Made by a program: the position numbers and the translations under genes. The notes under the pieces are model-generated. The model did not search any database, was not told the origin of the DNA, and worked only from the letters and a program-made list of their open reading frames with translations. Of a DNA stretch of 64,000 nt, positions 32,899 to 45,100 are shown piece after piece (positions within the stretch are counted from its first letter, which is position 1; the number at the start of each line of letters is the position of its first letter). The stretch comes from Acanthaster planci. Its lineage: Eukaryota > Echinodermata > Asteroidea > Valvatida > Acanthasteridae. Where the stretch lies: positions 2,341,157 to 2,405,156 of the forward strand of contig NW_019091360.1 in NCBI RefSeq assembly GCF_001949145.1, written 5' to 3'.

Positions 32899-35800
32899 TG
32901 TTAAGAAAATGCAGGACAGTTCATACTCGGTGCTTTCATGGAACTTGTGAATCTGCGGCACAGTGACTCTGCCTTCAGTGCCTTTCTTCCGCCAACATCT
33001 TGAACTTTTTTTCCTCCAGAGTTTGCCTTGTGATTTTGCAGTGGGCAATGAAAATCAACTTTTGTTGGTAAGGGACGTACCGTATTTAGCATGTGTGCAA
33101 TATATGGCATCTGGATCTTCGTTAACAAAACATAGATTCTATTTATTGTAGTTGTTAATCCACATGCCGCCAAGATACAGTAAGTTGTCAGAATTTTTTT
33201 GTAGTTGAATTAGAAACGGTTTGAAGGAATTATCTTTGGTAGGTCCACTCTAGTTGATTTCCCTACGCTCAGTTTGTTCTTAGAAAGTCACTGTGACCTT
33301 TCTTTTCTGGTGAAAGTTTCATAGTTGACCAGTAACTGGAACTTTCAGATTGCAAAGGCACTCCAGGAAAAGGAAAATCCAAGAGACGTCTCCAAGCAGA
33401 AGACAAAAAAAAACCAGATTGAAAAACTAAACTCAAATCATTATGAAGAATATTCTGGGCACGATATCCGTCCAGAGAATGGTTTCAGTTGTAACAACTT
33501 TCAAGTGTAGAAGCTGAGGTCTTTTGTAGACTTTAGTCTGTAAGTTTTCACAGTTTGTAATACTGAGATTTCTTCCCAAGAAGGACATTTTTGAAACTAT
33601 GTGCCCACTGGTCAGAATAAAATATGTCATTTCTTCATTTCCTTTATTTCATATTTCAAGTCATTTGGAGCTCATGCTGTATGGCACGTGTCCTTGCCTT
33701 TTTGTACTTTTTGTATATTTGTATAAAAATAGATTGTATTTTAATAGGTTTAATATTGTGGGCCCTGTTAGCTTATTATTGGCTTATTATTTAATAGTTT
33801 TATTTTATACTAGCACCTTTAACCTGCTTAAGCCAGCTGTGTAGCATTGATATTCCCTGATTTCAAGGAGCGCACTGTCTAGAGCCCATTTTGTGCTGTA
33901 TAGAAAAGTATACAAGATTTGTCCGTCAAACATTGGAAGTTTCAGAATGTGCCATCAGCATTTTGTACAAAATCTGCATTTCTTAATTCCTTTTGAATGT
34001 GCTTGTTTTTTTGGGGGGGGGGTGTTTTGTTTTTCAGACAAAATTTGAAAATTCTGCAGAAGGAAACCTGTGCTTGGACTCTTTCAGTGTCAAATCAAAA
34101 AATCTCCAAATGTTATCCCCCCAACACATTTAGAAAGTCCCATGTCAGCACGCTGTCATTCACGTACAACTTTAAGATCATCTTTGAACTCTCTGTTCAT
34201 TTCCCAGCATCTTTCCTGGAGACTCACGCCCCCAAGTCTCCAGGCTTTGGCCGAGGTTTTTGAGCATCACTCTAAAACTCATTACTCAAAACTGTTGGCA
34301 AGACCTGGGTACTTATCATTGATACGAGAACACACTCACCAGCTGTGGCTTTCTTGAGCTTGGAATTTTTATCCAAGTCGGCGCCGATCACTGGTGGTTT
34401 TAAATGTGCTTAAAACGTCTGTGGGAGATATAGCATACAACCTCCATTAAAACCACGGCACTCATAGTTGCAGTTGGTCAATAATCTTTGGACATTTTTC
34501 TCTGACGAATAGCTCCGTTAATTGAGCTGTTGAATTGAAAAGCTTATTTTTTTCTTGATTTTCTCATTTATATGTTGACATTGCAGATTTAAGCACATGT
34601 CTTTCATTTCATCATGTCTGTTGCTGTGATGGCTGCTTGAATAGAGTGACAGCTTACAACATTTCTCAATCTCGCTAATAACAAGTGCATTAAAATGTGC
34701 ATCAGTACCACTAGGCATTAACAAAGAGCAGAGCATAAATAATTGCATTTCTCTTTTTTGTGGCCATGCTTTGTGTCTTCCAACCAAGAAAATCTCTAGT
34801 AATTATGATTTGCATGCACAAAAATACTTATTAATGACACCAGTTACCAGTGTAATTGAGTCTGTATTTTTTACCATATTTATTTATTGTAGACTGGACG
34901 TCAGTAACAACTTAAAGTTTCAGATAAATAATGATCGAGTGGAACAACTCTATGTACAAGCGACAAGAAATTTAAATACAGTTGTTGAGTTAGAATGTTA
35001 AAAGTCCTTTCGTTGAGTGTTTTTGGAACATGGAAGGGACATGTTGTAATATTGTGAATACTATTCTAGAATACCAGCTGAATTTTTTCCTTAATACAGA
35101 CTTTGGATTGCCATGTCAGAGTGTTGATTACCAATAGTCGAGTTCTGAAGAAACAATCAATAACTTGGAAGTGGGCAGATGTTTTGAGGGGTATGTAGAA
35201 AACTGCATGAAACGGCCGTCTGCTTTTCCTGCAGTCCGCATCAGCAGACGACTGTTTGAGGACTTTTCTTGGGTAGGTTTGTTTCAATTTATACATTGAG
35301 GGCTGTTTGAAGTCACTTTCTTTGGGTATTATGAGTAGTGCTTTTTGAGTAAAACTTACACAAATATTCCTGCTGTGGTGTGAGCTAATAATATAAACGA
35401 TTGATGTTTAAAAAAAAATACTGTGGTAGAGTGTTGTTGACACATGGAAATTAGCTTCCACTGTTTGAGCATTGATTGTAAAAACTAAAAATCGGTTAAA
35501 TTAGCCATTCCAGTACTTTCTCAAATTGGTGTGATCAAGCCAGTTACGTTGTTTTGTTTTTTTCATTGCGGATTTACCAGCATGTAGTGCTCCACTGCTG
35601 TTACATAAGTAAGGAGGGGAAGATTAAATGTGCGATTGGTTAAACATCCTCTGATTCAAACAGACACTGAATGCTGACATCCCAGTGCGCTCACACCATA
35701 AGCAAAATGACAGCAAGGTGTGTTACTATCTCAAATGGAAGCTACATTTTCACGTTTGTAGGTTTTGTTCCTGGGCCTAACGCAGACTTATGTGATTGTC

Positions 35801-37610
35801 CCAAGTATTCTAGCCATCCCGGTACCATAGGGAAATATCCACCTCTTGACTTTTTGTGCAGATCATCCTGAATTTCTGCCTAGAATCCCATGCGAATGGT
35901 CTGGGACACTTCACATGTCCAGCATACATCCATTGTCTGCATAAGGGTACCAGACTCTTCAAAAGTGTAAAGGACTAACTGCTGTTGAATCTGAGACGTA
36001 AACTTGAGGAATCTTGTAAAAGAGATTAAACTTCACTTTCATTGCCAACTCAAAATCCAGAAAACAATTCACAGTAGTCCAAAGTCGAGTTTCCTTTATT
36101 GTTGTGTAGGACATTTACTGCCCAATTCCGTAAATGTTCCGTAATGTTACTATGTTTCAGACTGGTATCTGCTGAGGTTTTACTGCATTTTGAATGGCCC
36201 TCGTTAAATCGATGTTACCCACACATTGAACGATGTAGATACATGGCATGATGATTATGTATGTTAGTGTGAAAGAAACTGAACTGTTGCCGTAGAAGAA
36301 AAACTGTATATTAATAAGACATATTTGGCTGAGGACTAGGGTTTACCTCTAGTGCAACATGATAGTTTGTTATTAGAAAACAAACAAGAAAAATAACAAG
36401 AAAAGTAGCCAGACATGGCCACAAAGCTCAAAGAAATTTTCTTTTTCTTTTCACATTAAACAAAATCTCTGAACACTTGTGTGCCTTAGCGTAATTTCTC
36501 GAGTTGATTTGTTGGAGAACAATCTTAAATATTGTAAATTGGGCTTCAAGTATTCAAACAGTGTTTAATTAAGTAATGTGATTTAATTTATTAAATTATT
36601 GTATACAACCATCACTCACAAAATTTGGGCCTGTGATCAGTCCATGGACTGTTAATTCATTTCTTGCCTGAACTGGACGTCAGTGATGTACTAAATAACA
36701 CTGATGTCACAAATATTTTGGTTTCAACGTGGGAAAAGTATCCAGCTCCTACATTATAATTAGGTAATGCAGAAAGCATTCATGGCCGATCCAGTGCGCT
36801 TAGTATTCTTGCGTGACCTTTTACCTTTGAGACCATAGATTGCTTGTTTCCATACTTTTTTTTCGTTTGTTTTGGGCAAGTGGCTTCATTCGGGGATGCA
36901 CATTCATCAGCATATATAGGCCCATTGACTGTTATTACTAAAAAAGTTTGTTTCGACATACCAAATTATATGAACTGTTTCTCAATCATGTATGTTGGTT
37001 TCCTTGTAGAAAAAAAATATTAATAACATTTTAGGTAGATAAGACATGGAAATTTGCAGCTTTAAAATAAAATGTTTGTAATATGACAGAAATGAATTCC
37101 TTGTTTCTTGAATTTTGGTACTTAAATGCATTAGAAACCCCATCGATATTTAGATAAGTCGGGTATCTAGGATAAATTTATTTATTTTAAATCGAGACTT
37201 ATCCCAAGAGACGCCGATTACTTTGGTATTGTGGTGTTTTCGCGCATCCTTCAAGTTGAGCACGCAGTTTAGCAAGTCATACAACATCCTATCCGCCTCG
37301 AGCGGAGTAGGAGAGGGCGCAATTTGTTCTAGAAACGGAGGCTCGGTGGAAACTGCACTTCGGTGGTTCACAAAGGACAATAAAATGCGTACGTTACGGT
37401 CGTATGGCTACCAACAAGGTGAACGCTCCTCGCCAACTTGGCTTTTTATCAATCGATGGGAGTGCTTCTGCTCAAGGTGCATTGGTCCCAGCAAAGTTAA
37501 ATGCGCGCGTAACGCCTGCAAGCGAGCGTTGTGCTACTGCATTTTGTGACGCCGTAACTGCGGTGACACCATAGAGCTAAAAATGGGTGACACCACTCTT
37601 GCAGTTGGCA

Positions 37611-39753
37611 AATCACGACACCCTATTGGTCGAAGAGGCAAGTAACGCGTGTGTGCCACCTGCCCACTAGCGTTGTACCTCCGCATTAATGTCACCCCCC
37701 CCCAGGTTTCTAGTTTACAGCAGGATCCAAAGTAGTGAGCTCTACCGCCCAAACTCCCCGATTAAACGTCAAGTTCTGCGGTACACGCTGGAAGAAATTA
37801 CTGTTATTGATTTATTCCCTTGACGTCAAGGGCTGGTCCATTGACCCATGCTTCAGAAATTCAGGAATATATTGCTGCATGATGTTTATGGCTTGAAAGA
37901 AACGCCAATTTGTAGTCTTGATTTACCATCTGTTGATAACACTGCATCGCGGGCCACCATTTAAAATTAATTTGAGCAGACTGATAGAACGTTTGGTAAC
38001 TGCGATACCAGATTGTCTGGTAACACCGAGCATTACACTGGTGGGGATCACGGGGGGGGGCAGATATTGGAGGTAAAGCCCGAACAGGCGAGCAGGACAT
38101 ATATTTCTCATCTTGATGAAAAAACGTTGCCTTTAAGGTGATTATATAACCATGTTGAGAACAGAAGGCAGGGAAAAAAGGAGGCCAGGTGCGCCCTCTG
38201 TATCATTCACTCTCTAAATCTGAAAAAAATGAAACTAGGAATCAAACGTTTTAGAGTGAAACTCTCTCTGAATTTAGAGTGGAATAGAAGAAAATGTTGA
38301 AAAACTCGATCTATTTAGAAACAAGATTTTCACTCAAATGTTCTTCGAATTGTCCGTAGTTTCATTCGGGTTGAGTGAATGTTCACACTTTTGAATTTTA
38401 GAGACTACTGGGAGATTACCAAAAGTTCTGTAAAATAAGATGAGTATGCATTCGAATAAAGCTTACAGTGTACATTTAATTAAATAATTATTGACCAAAC
38501 TTTTCTCCAGTTTTTTTTCACAAATTCCTTGTATGTAATTTGGCAGCAGTCAGAAAGAAAGTTTTGGAAATTACTTAAACATCATACCTACGACGCACTT
38601 CGGCGATTTTTTTTTCATAATATTCTCATATCCAGTGAAATTGTCATCAATATTTTTAACGAGCAAATTTTGGGTTCACATTTTGACGAAAACAAAATGA
38701 ACAGAGTCTGTCAGAGAAAAGTCCAACAATAGTGCCCTCACTATTTTCTTGGGGAAAGCATGGACCGGGACAGTGTTTCATTCATTCAAATCAACCAAAA
38801 ACAAAAGGCTGTCAAAGTATTCTCGTGCATTTTAAGAGTAGTAGAAAGTCGAACAAGTGTAATTCTAAATAAATACATCACTTTGACCCAAACATGATGT
38901 CACAGACGCTTGTACGCAGTTTGAACATTTATCTATTCCTCGGCTGTATTAAGGCCGTCCTTAATTAGCCCAAACACAGACGTGAGAGGGATAAATATTA
39001 TTACCGGTACCACGATCACCGTAGAATTGAAAGAGCGCCCTCTAAAATTTAATTTTAGCAGCTTTGCTGTATAGTAGCATACATATACGTCACGGTTTGG
39101 GGGAAGAACCATTATCTACCAACCAAGATGAAAGGCAAACATTGTTGATTTGTTACTTACTTATTTGTTACTTACTGCCTGAAGAACGTTGAATAAGAAA
39201 CTGTGTAGGCTACCGAACCAAAATTTGTAACCTTTATATGCACAATGTGAATACTGTGACTTTTCTCTCAGGCTGTGAATGATAAAATAGATAGAATTAT
39301 GGGGGGCCTATCTCGGCTTGATTTTTATTTAGACGAACCGTAAGGAAAACGAACTATGTTGTTTGAGTATATATTGCATTAATAGTTTAAAACCGCTTCA
39401 ACTTTGAAACGCACCCTGGACAAAAAATAGACCTGGCAGGGTTACCAATGTAATTCCCGTGGCATCACCGGTTCCTCTCACATAAATATAGGCCTAACAA
39501 ATTTCAAACGGTTACGTTTGGTACTCGCAGTTTGTCTTTACTCCATTTACAAGAGGGGTGAGCCTGGGAGATACTTATCCATCCCCGGACTAAAATCGGT
39601 CTTTTTTTCATAATGATACTGTCTCTTTCCTCCACCATCACTCTATTATTAATTCGGCCACCAGGATTACTTAGAAAACCATTACTGCGGTATGCTCGTG
39701 GGCAGGTGGCACGCGCGCGTTACATTCCTCTTCAACCAATAGGATGTTGTTAC
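37611..39753. repeat. Pair of inverted ~70-bp copies around a CCAAT motif
   Basis: 37611-37684 read on the minus strand resembles 39687-39753 on the plus strand. Shared phrases: GCGG, TGGGCAGGTGGCACRCRCGCGTTAC, CCTCTTC and ACCAATAGG. The two copies face each other about 2 kb apart. They may be ends of a decayed element or duplicated promoter-type sequence. Confidence 0.6.
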
Positions 39754-40521
39754 TTATTTAATGCACGCGCTTATCAAGATGAAACTTACGCGCACGCGAG
39801 TGTGATACACTTGTGTATTAAAAAGCAATAAAACTAGGCCATATCATTGAGTTAATTTCGACAATCGAAACTGGTTGCAAACTTCACGGAAACGTCTCCT
39901 CGGTTGGTTATGACACATTTTTGGTTTAAAGTGTAGATATAATTAACTTCACAGAGCACTCAGGGATGTGCGTGCGAGTCTCGTCGGCTTTTGGGCTGTT
40001 TTTATCGGCCGAAAATAATGCAGTTGCTAAATCGTTTTGAAATGCACCGCGGCCTCCTGAAAACATGGCACGTTCGTGCTTTGTGCACTCCCACCCGCCA
40101 TCTGGATCGACATTCCAAGACGGAACTGATACCGGCCTGCTGCTGTATTGGTGTTCTCCTTGAACTTAATCGTAGGTGCAGATTGAAAGTTCGGTAGATA
40201 AAAGAGTGCGTGGCTGAGAGGGGGGGGGACTTGGCCACGCGTCTTAAGCGCCATCATAATGTCATCGCCATTATACCAGGATGCTGGAATTGCATAATTC
40301 AATGTCTCTTCATGGGTAGGCCTATTAGGCATTTTCAGTGGTAAACATTTGTGAAATAAAGATTACTGAGGTCACATGCGCGCGAACAGAAAAGAAACGC
40401 CTTTATTCGAAAATGCGTTGTGAGTTAGACCTTGCTCGTTGTGCATATTCGCATTATTCAAAACATTTTTGCGTACAAAGTTTATTTACCCAGCCTTCCA
40501 ATCAGTTGGTGTCTCTGTCCG

Positions 40522-40628
40522 TGACGTCATTTATTATATCCTCGTATCGTTCTCCGAATGTGTCACATACAAGGGGAAACAGAAGTAGAGGGGAGCAAGA
40601 TACGCGCGCACTAGGCGCTCTGACGTCA
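40522..40628. promoter_or_regulatory. Two CRE palindromes upstream of gene 2
   Basis: TGACGTCA at 40522-40529 and again at 40621-40628, about 1.2-1.3 kb before the gene 2 start codon in the CpG-richer block. A third copy lies at 37821-37828. These are consensus matches; function is inferred. Confidence 0.35.
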
Positions 40629-41842
40629 CCAAGTTGAGCGCTTGGTTGGTGCATCGGGGGCTGCCATTGATATACCTTTACTATATCACGTTGAATTCCC
40701 ACCGCTCTTCGTGACGTTACTGGGTACTTTTGAAAAGTTACACCAGGGATTTATCTTCGTCTCCATGTCCTTGGCTCAAATAGGTGTCAATGTTCGTAAG
40801 AAACCCTGCCAAACATGATTGATAAAAATTGCTAAATATAGTGACTAGTTGAAAAGGCATTAGGCCCAATGCACGTCTGTATGTTGCTTTGTGAATGCCG
40901 AGAATTCGGCTTTGTCATAGCTTCTCATTTTTTTAAAGGGAATGCTAAAACAAATATGTAAAAAATTAAGTTTTAATAGAATTAGAGTTTAATTAAACGA
41001 CATTGCTTCAGACATTTTTCAAAAAGTTCACTTTGATTGTGAATAATATTGTAAACATGTGGTAAACATGTTTCTGCACATAGGATTTAAATAAAAAGTA
41101 TTTATGAAGCATGAAAAAGGTCCCTTTTTTGTTTTTTTTTTTGTGAGGCTCTTCGGAGGCGGACATGACACAGCATAACAAAATTCCAGAATGCCTTGGT
41201 GGTAACTTTATGTAAACAATAACAACAAAAGCCAGACATTCCATGCATGCAGGTTTCCGTGTATATCCGTTTCGGGAAAAAATGTCACTTATTTTTTGTT
41301 GATTGCAGATTAATCTTAGGTTTTATTGAGAACCCGAATATTTCCCGAACACATTACAAGACTTAAACTTAGAAGTCCAACTGCAACGAAAAACGCATTG
41401 AACTGTGGCACAGGGCGCCAACGAGTACGAGTTATACAAACTGTACTGACTCCTCGTTTCTTTCGGATGGACTGCGACACGAATCGAGTTTACGCCGATG
41501 TTCAAGAGACGTCTAGAAAGACGTGTTTGCACCAGCCCGCCACAGATAATTTTTCCACCACAAAACGGTTGGAAAATTTCCTGTTACGATATCACAGTCA
41601 CCTTGAAGTTGAGCTGTGGTGACGAACTGATGACAATTCGTGGATTTTCATGGAGAAAATGTTGACCTTCTGAGTTGGAAATCTGCGGGAGTTCAACTCT
41701 GGGGCGAGTTTGTGTGTAACTGCTGATTTGTAATGCATCTTATGCAGCAGCAGGGGCGGGTTCTGTGTACTTCAATCAATTCAAAGCTCTGAACTTTGAA
41801 ATCTGATTCTGAAGCGCAACAGGGGAAAACTTTGATGACAAG

Positions 41843-42178
41843 ATGGCGGATTACAGAGCCAGACGGCGTGAGAGGCTCAGCCCCGAGAACAACGGCGAAG
41901 CAGACGACCTAGACACGCCTGGGTCTTCGTCCAAGCTGGAAGTAGGCAGCGAGAGCAGAGTGGCGGCCCGGCGGAGAGAACGAGCGGCTGCCATGGCGGC
42001 AGACACCGGGTCGCCTGGGGAAGCGGACGCAGACAGTCACGGTGCGGCAGGCGGGGGAGGCGCTGGGGCCGGTCGAAGAGCGGGAAAGGACAAGAAAAGC
42101 GCAGACGGTTCCAAAGGCGGCAGGTTTGCTCACAGAAAAAGGGAAAAAAGACGGGGTACAGGAGTGGTTGTACTACAG
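41843..42178 (+). CDS. Gene 2 exon 1: start codon, Arg/Gly/Ala-rich N-terminus, RRGTGV site
   Basis: ATG at 41843 in a good context (AAG ATG G), with an in-frame TGA at 41810-41812 upstream. Donor CAG|GTGGGT, phase 0, 112 codons. The N-terminus is MADYRARRRERLSPENNGEA, with a second RRRER repeat (AARRRERAAAM), then a Gly/Ala stretch and KREKRRGTGVVVLQ. The Thr codon at 42158-42160 sits where gene 1 and MYPT1 have the Thr853 site. An AG at 41821-41822 could act as a phase-1 acceptor, as in gene 1 exon I, but it has no good pyrimidine tract and no upstream exon was found. Confidence 0.7.
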
Positions 42179-45100
42179 GTGGGTGCATGAAGTAATACAG
42201 ATGCAAATTATAGTGGACTCGATATAAAGAACCCTTTACTAGTCAGTGGTAGTGTTAGGCCCAATAACAAAATCCAAGGCCAACCAATGCCTACTATTAA
42301 TGTTTGGCCCTGGCTATAAAAAGTCAATTTTTCGAATCCCAGTTTCTTGAATTCTTGCACTTTTCTTTGTTTATAATCTTGTTGTATAACAAAGACCAGG
42401 TTATGGCAAAGTAACTTGTCTGGTCCTTGCAACTTTGTTGTAACAAGAGTTGATTTCCGATCTCTGTCTTTACTAGTTTGAGGTCTGGTCCTAGTCTAGG
42501 CTTTGGCTGTTTTGGGAAGTTATTGATGTTATGGCGGGTTAGCTTCTTCAAAGAAAAGTTTTGCTTTGAATGCTTATTTACATGTAGCATGGGAAGGGAG
42601 GGGGCATTTTGTCATGTTCTAAATGACATGATGTATTGTAATGTGTATCTGTTTATTATTGACATTGCACAATCTTAATGTTAACAATGAATAATAGTGG
42701 AAAATGGGCAGTCACATGCAGCAGCTGTGATTGCTGAAGCTCATTGTTCATAACCCATTCATCTCTAAAGGCAACATCATTGTTACTTGCCAGAATTTGC
42801 AAGACATCTACATAAACTTACAGACTGTAACTGTAAACTGACTGTAAATTATAGAGATTGAATTGAGCCATGCTGCATCTTATGACTTCAGCCTGTTCTC
42901 TTGATAAAACTCAATTTGATGCACTGATTCCACCTGTTGTCCCTAATCAGTCTTTTGCTTACCAAAAAGCATTTAACCCATAAGCTGTTACTTTGAAGCC
43001 AGCCACATGTACATCATACATATACATATACATGTATGCTTGTCAATACAGTGTACACAGGTACATCAAAACATGTACATGTAGTACATGTAGATTCATC
43101 TTTGTTCATGTTATGTATATGTATATGTATGTGCCATTGTTGAGTGGCATTGAGATTTGTGCACAATATCCGTTCACATACTTGTTCTGGGACATACATG
43201 TACTCGTATGCTAGTCATAGCACCAATTTTGTGGAGACCAGAAATGTTGCAAAATGCCCCCACAACTTTGACCTGTTTTGATTTTAACAGAAACTTTACC
43301 ATTATATGGTGAGATTTTGAGAGCCTACAGTACCCAGTATGTAAATGCTGTGTACACACCTGCCTTCCTTCACGGAGTCCTTTCTAAGTTCTGGGACGGG
43401 GGATGTGACGTAAAGTCTGTGTACATGAATTCATGTATTGTTCATGAAATGAAGTCCTGACTTCTTTTGGAATGTTGCAGAAACTACATGTACATGTGTA
43501 TTGTAACCAAGTTCTCCATCCTGTTCTTTAAGAATATCCTCAGTATGGACAGTGCCTTGTATGAGGGTTTGTTCCTTGTTGTAGCACTCAAGAAATCTGA
43601 CTACTGGTACAGGATGATGGACTGAATGATTTTAAAAGATTTCATTTTGTACAATTAGAAACTTCAGGTCAAGTGGAGAATTACAGTTTGTTTCTCTGAT
43701 TTGATCTGTTCTTAAGCTGGTGTGGGCTGCCATTGCAGGATTACCAATGGGAATTCAGTCTTTGTTGTATCTTCAACCTCTTTTTAACTGTCAGAACCAA
43801 AATTCCTCAGACAGCAATCTCATACCACACTAACCCTAGGTAACCATCCTCAGTTCTCTTGAATCACCCCTTCAACTTGCAGCATTAGAGAATTGAGGTT
43901 TTTGTGGTAAAAATGTGGAGCGGACTTTGAAAGATGCTTTTTGTCTAGGTCTTGGGTGGGACCTCACGTTGTTTATGCTCAGCAATGCATAAATTCAGGC
44001 CTTGATTACATTGGAAATTATCTCCATTGGTTGGGAACATCATTCGCACTCCCTCAACAGGATTATAGGAAGACTTACAAGAGCACTTGAAAGGGCTGAA
44101 GCAGTGATCACTCCCTCTACGGGTAGGAACACATTCAAGAAATTGAAAAAAGAGAGAAGTTTTCAGGCTGTGTCAAATTTATACCTGGAGGTACCAGTAT
44201 TGGAGGATTTTGAATGGCTGAGGACTTGCATCTAACCCAAAAGAACTGGGCTTAGGGCTCAGTGTACATGTACACATGTACGTACATGTGACACACACAC
44301 AGTTTCAGATGATGGAACTTCAACTAATGTAACTCGGGGAAGGGGGGCTAAATTTATAAGACTGAAGCCAGAAGCTGGAGACAGGAGATGAACTTTGGGA
44401 AATCACCATGTTCTGTCAGTTCATGTCGGATTACCTACCGTAAAATTGCGTTTCCTTACAATATTTGTGTGGTTAATGAGACAAGGACAGCTGTGTTAGT
44501 GGGTGTGGACGAGAAGGGATAAAACTGGAGCAAAGCTGAGGGGACAGCAGTTGTATATTTATGGGTTATTTAATTGGTATTTCCGTGGAAAATCTGCCGT
44601 CATGTACATGTACATGTACCGTTATGTTAAAAAATCAAGCTTGCATGCACATATTCTTAAAAAAAAGAAATCTTTGTAAACACCTGCAGTTGCAGCCACC
44701 CTGTTTGTCTCTATCTGTTTGTCCTTGAACTTTTTGGAAAGGCCTCATTTTTGTCTACATACTGGCGCATACATGTACATGTACTGGTATAAACACACAT
44801 GATTGTCATTTGTGGATGTTTAGCCAGTCTCAGATCCTGTTGTCTACTATTGTTCAACGTGTACGCACCCACATGCTTGGCTGTGAACTGTGGCAAAACT
44901 TTGTGTACATGTACCTGTAATGGGGGAAGTTGTAATCCGTGGCACACAATGTTGCTGCATTATATTGTACATGTACGGTACATTGAGTCCAAGCTCCCCC
45001 AGTATACTACATGTACTTTTGTGTAAAGTTTTTAAGATCATCCAAAAAAAGAAATCATGGTTGCCATAAAAGCCTGTTAAAGTCTGGAAATACAGGTACT

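Larger units (their letters stand above)
30362..37200 (+). other. 3' UTR of gene 1 and intergenic DNA
   Basis: After the stop at 30361 there is no further gene-like ORF. It includes a candidate poly(A) signal at 31261, the 54-bp tandem repeat at 32739-32898, and AT-rich DNA to about 37.2 kb. The 3' UTR end cannot be fixed from sequence alone; other AATAAA motifs occur at 33616 and near 37065. Confidence 0.45.
37200..41842. other. CpG-richer intergenic block upstream of gene 2
   Basis: CG dinucleotides (CGCGCG, ACGCGT, GACGTC) are visibly more frequent than in flanking DNA. No exon was recognised. Contents: a pair of inverted 70-bp copies around CCAAT (37611-37684 and 39687-39753) and three palindromic CRE sites (37821, 40522, 40621). 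It is probably regulatory DNA of gene 2 or decayed mobile DNA; the sequence does not decide. Confidence 0.4.

Noticed and set aside
37223-37549. 108-codon Cys/Ser-rich ORF
   Set aside because: No recognisable similarity. It lies in the CpG-rich intergenic block with an equally long antisense frame and no splice signals linking it to anything.
41326-41622. Plus-strand 98-codon ORF upstream of gene 2
   Set aside because: It begins at TTG rather than ATG, shows no recognisable domain and is separated from exon 1 by stops. It could overlap the 5' UTR but is not supported as protein.
44002-44235. 78-codon ORF with Arg/Lys-rich content inside intron 1 of gene 2
   Set aside because: No homology recognised, no phase-compatible splice sites that fit with exons 1 and 2, and the flanks look like ordinary intron.
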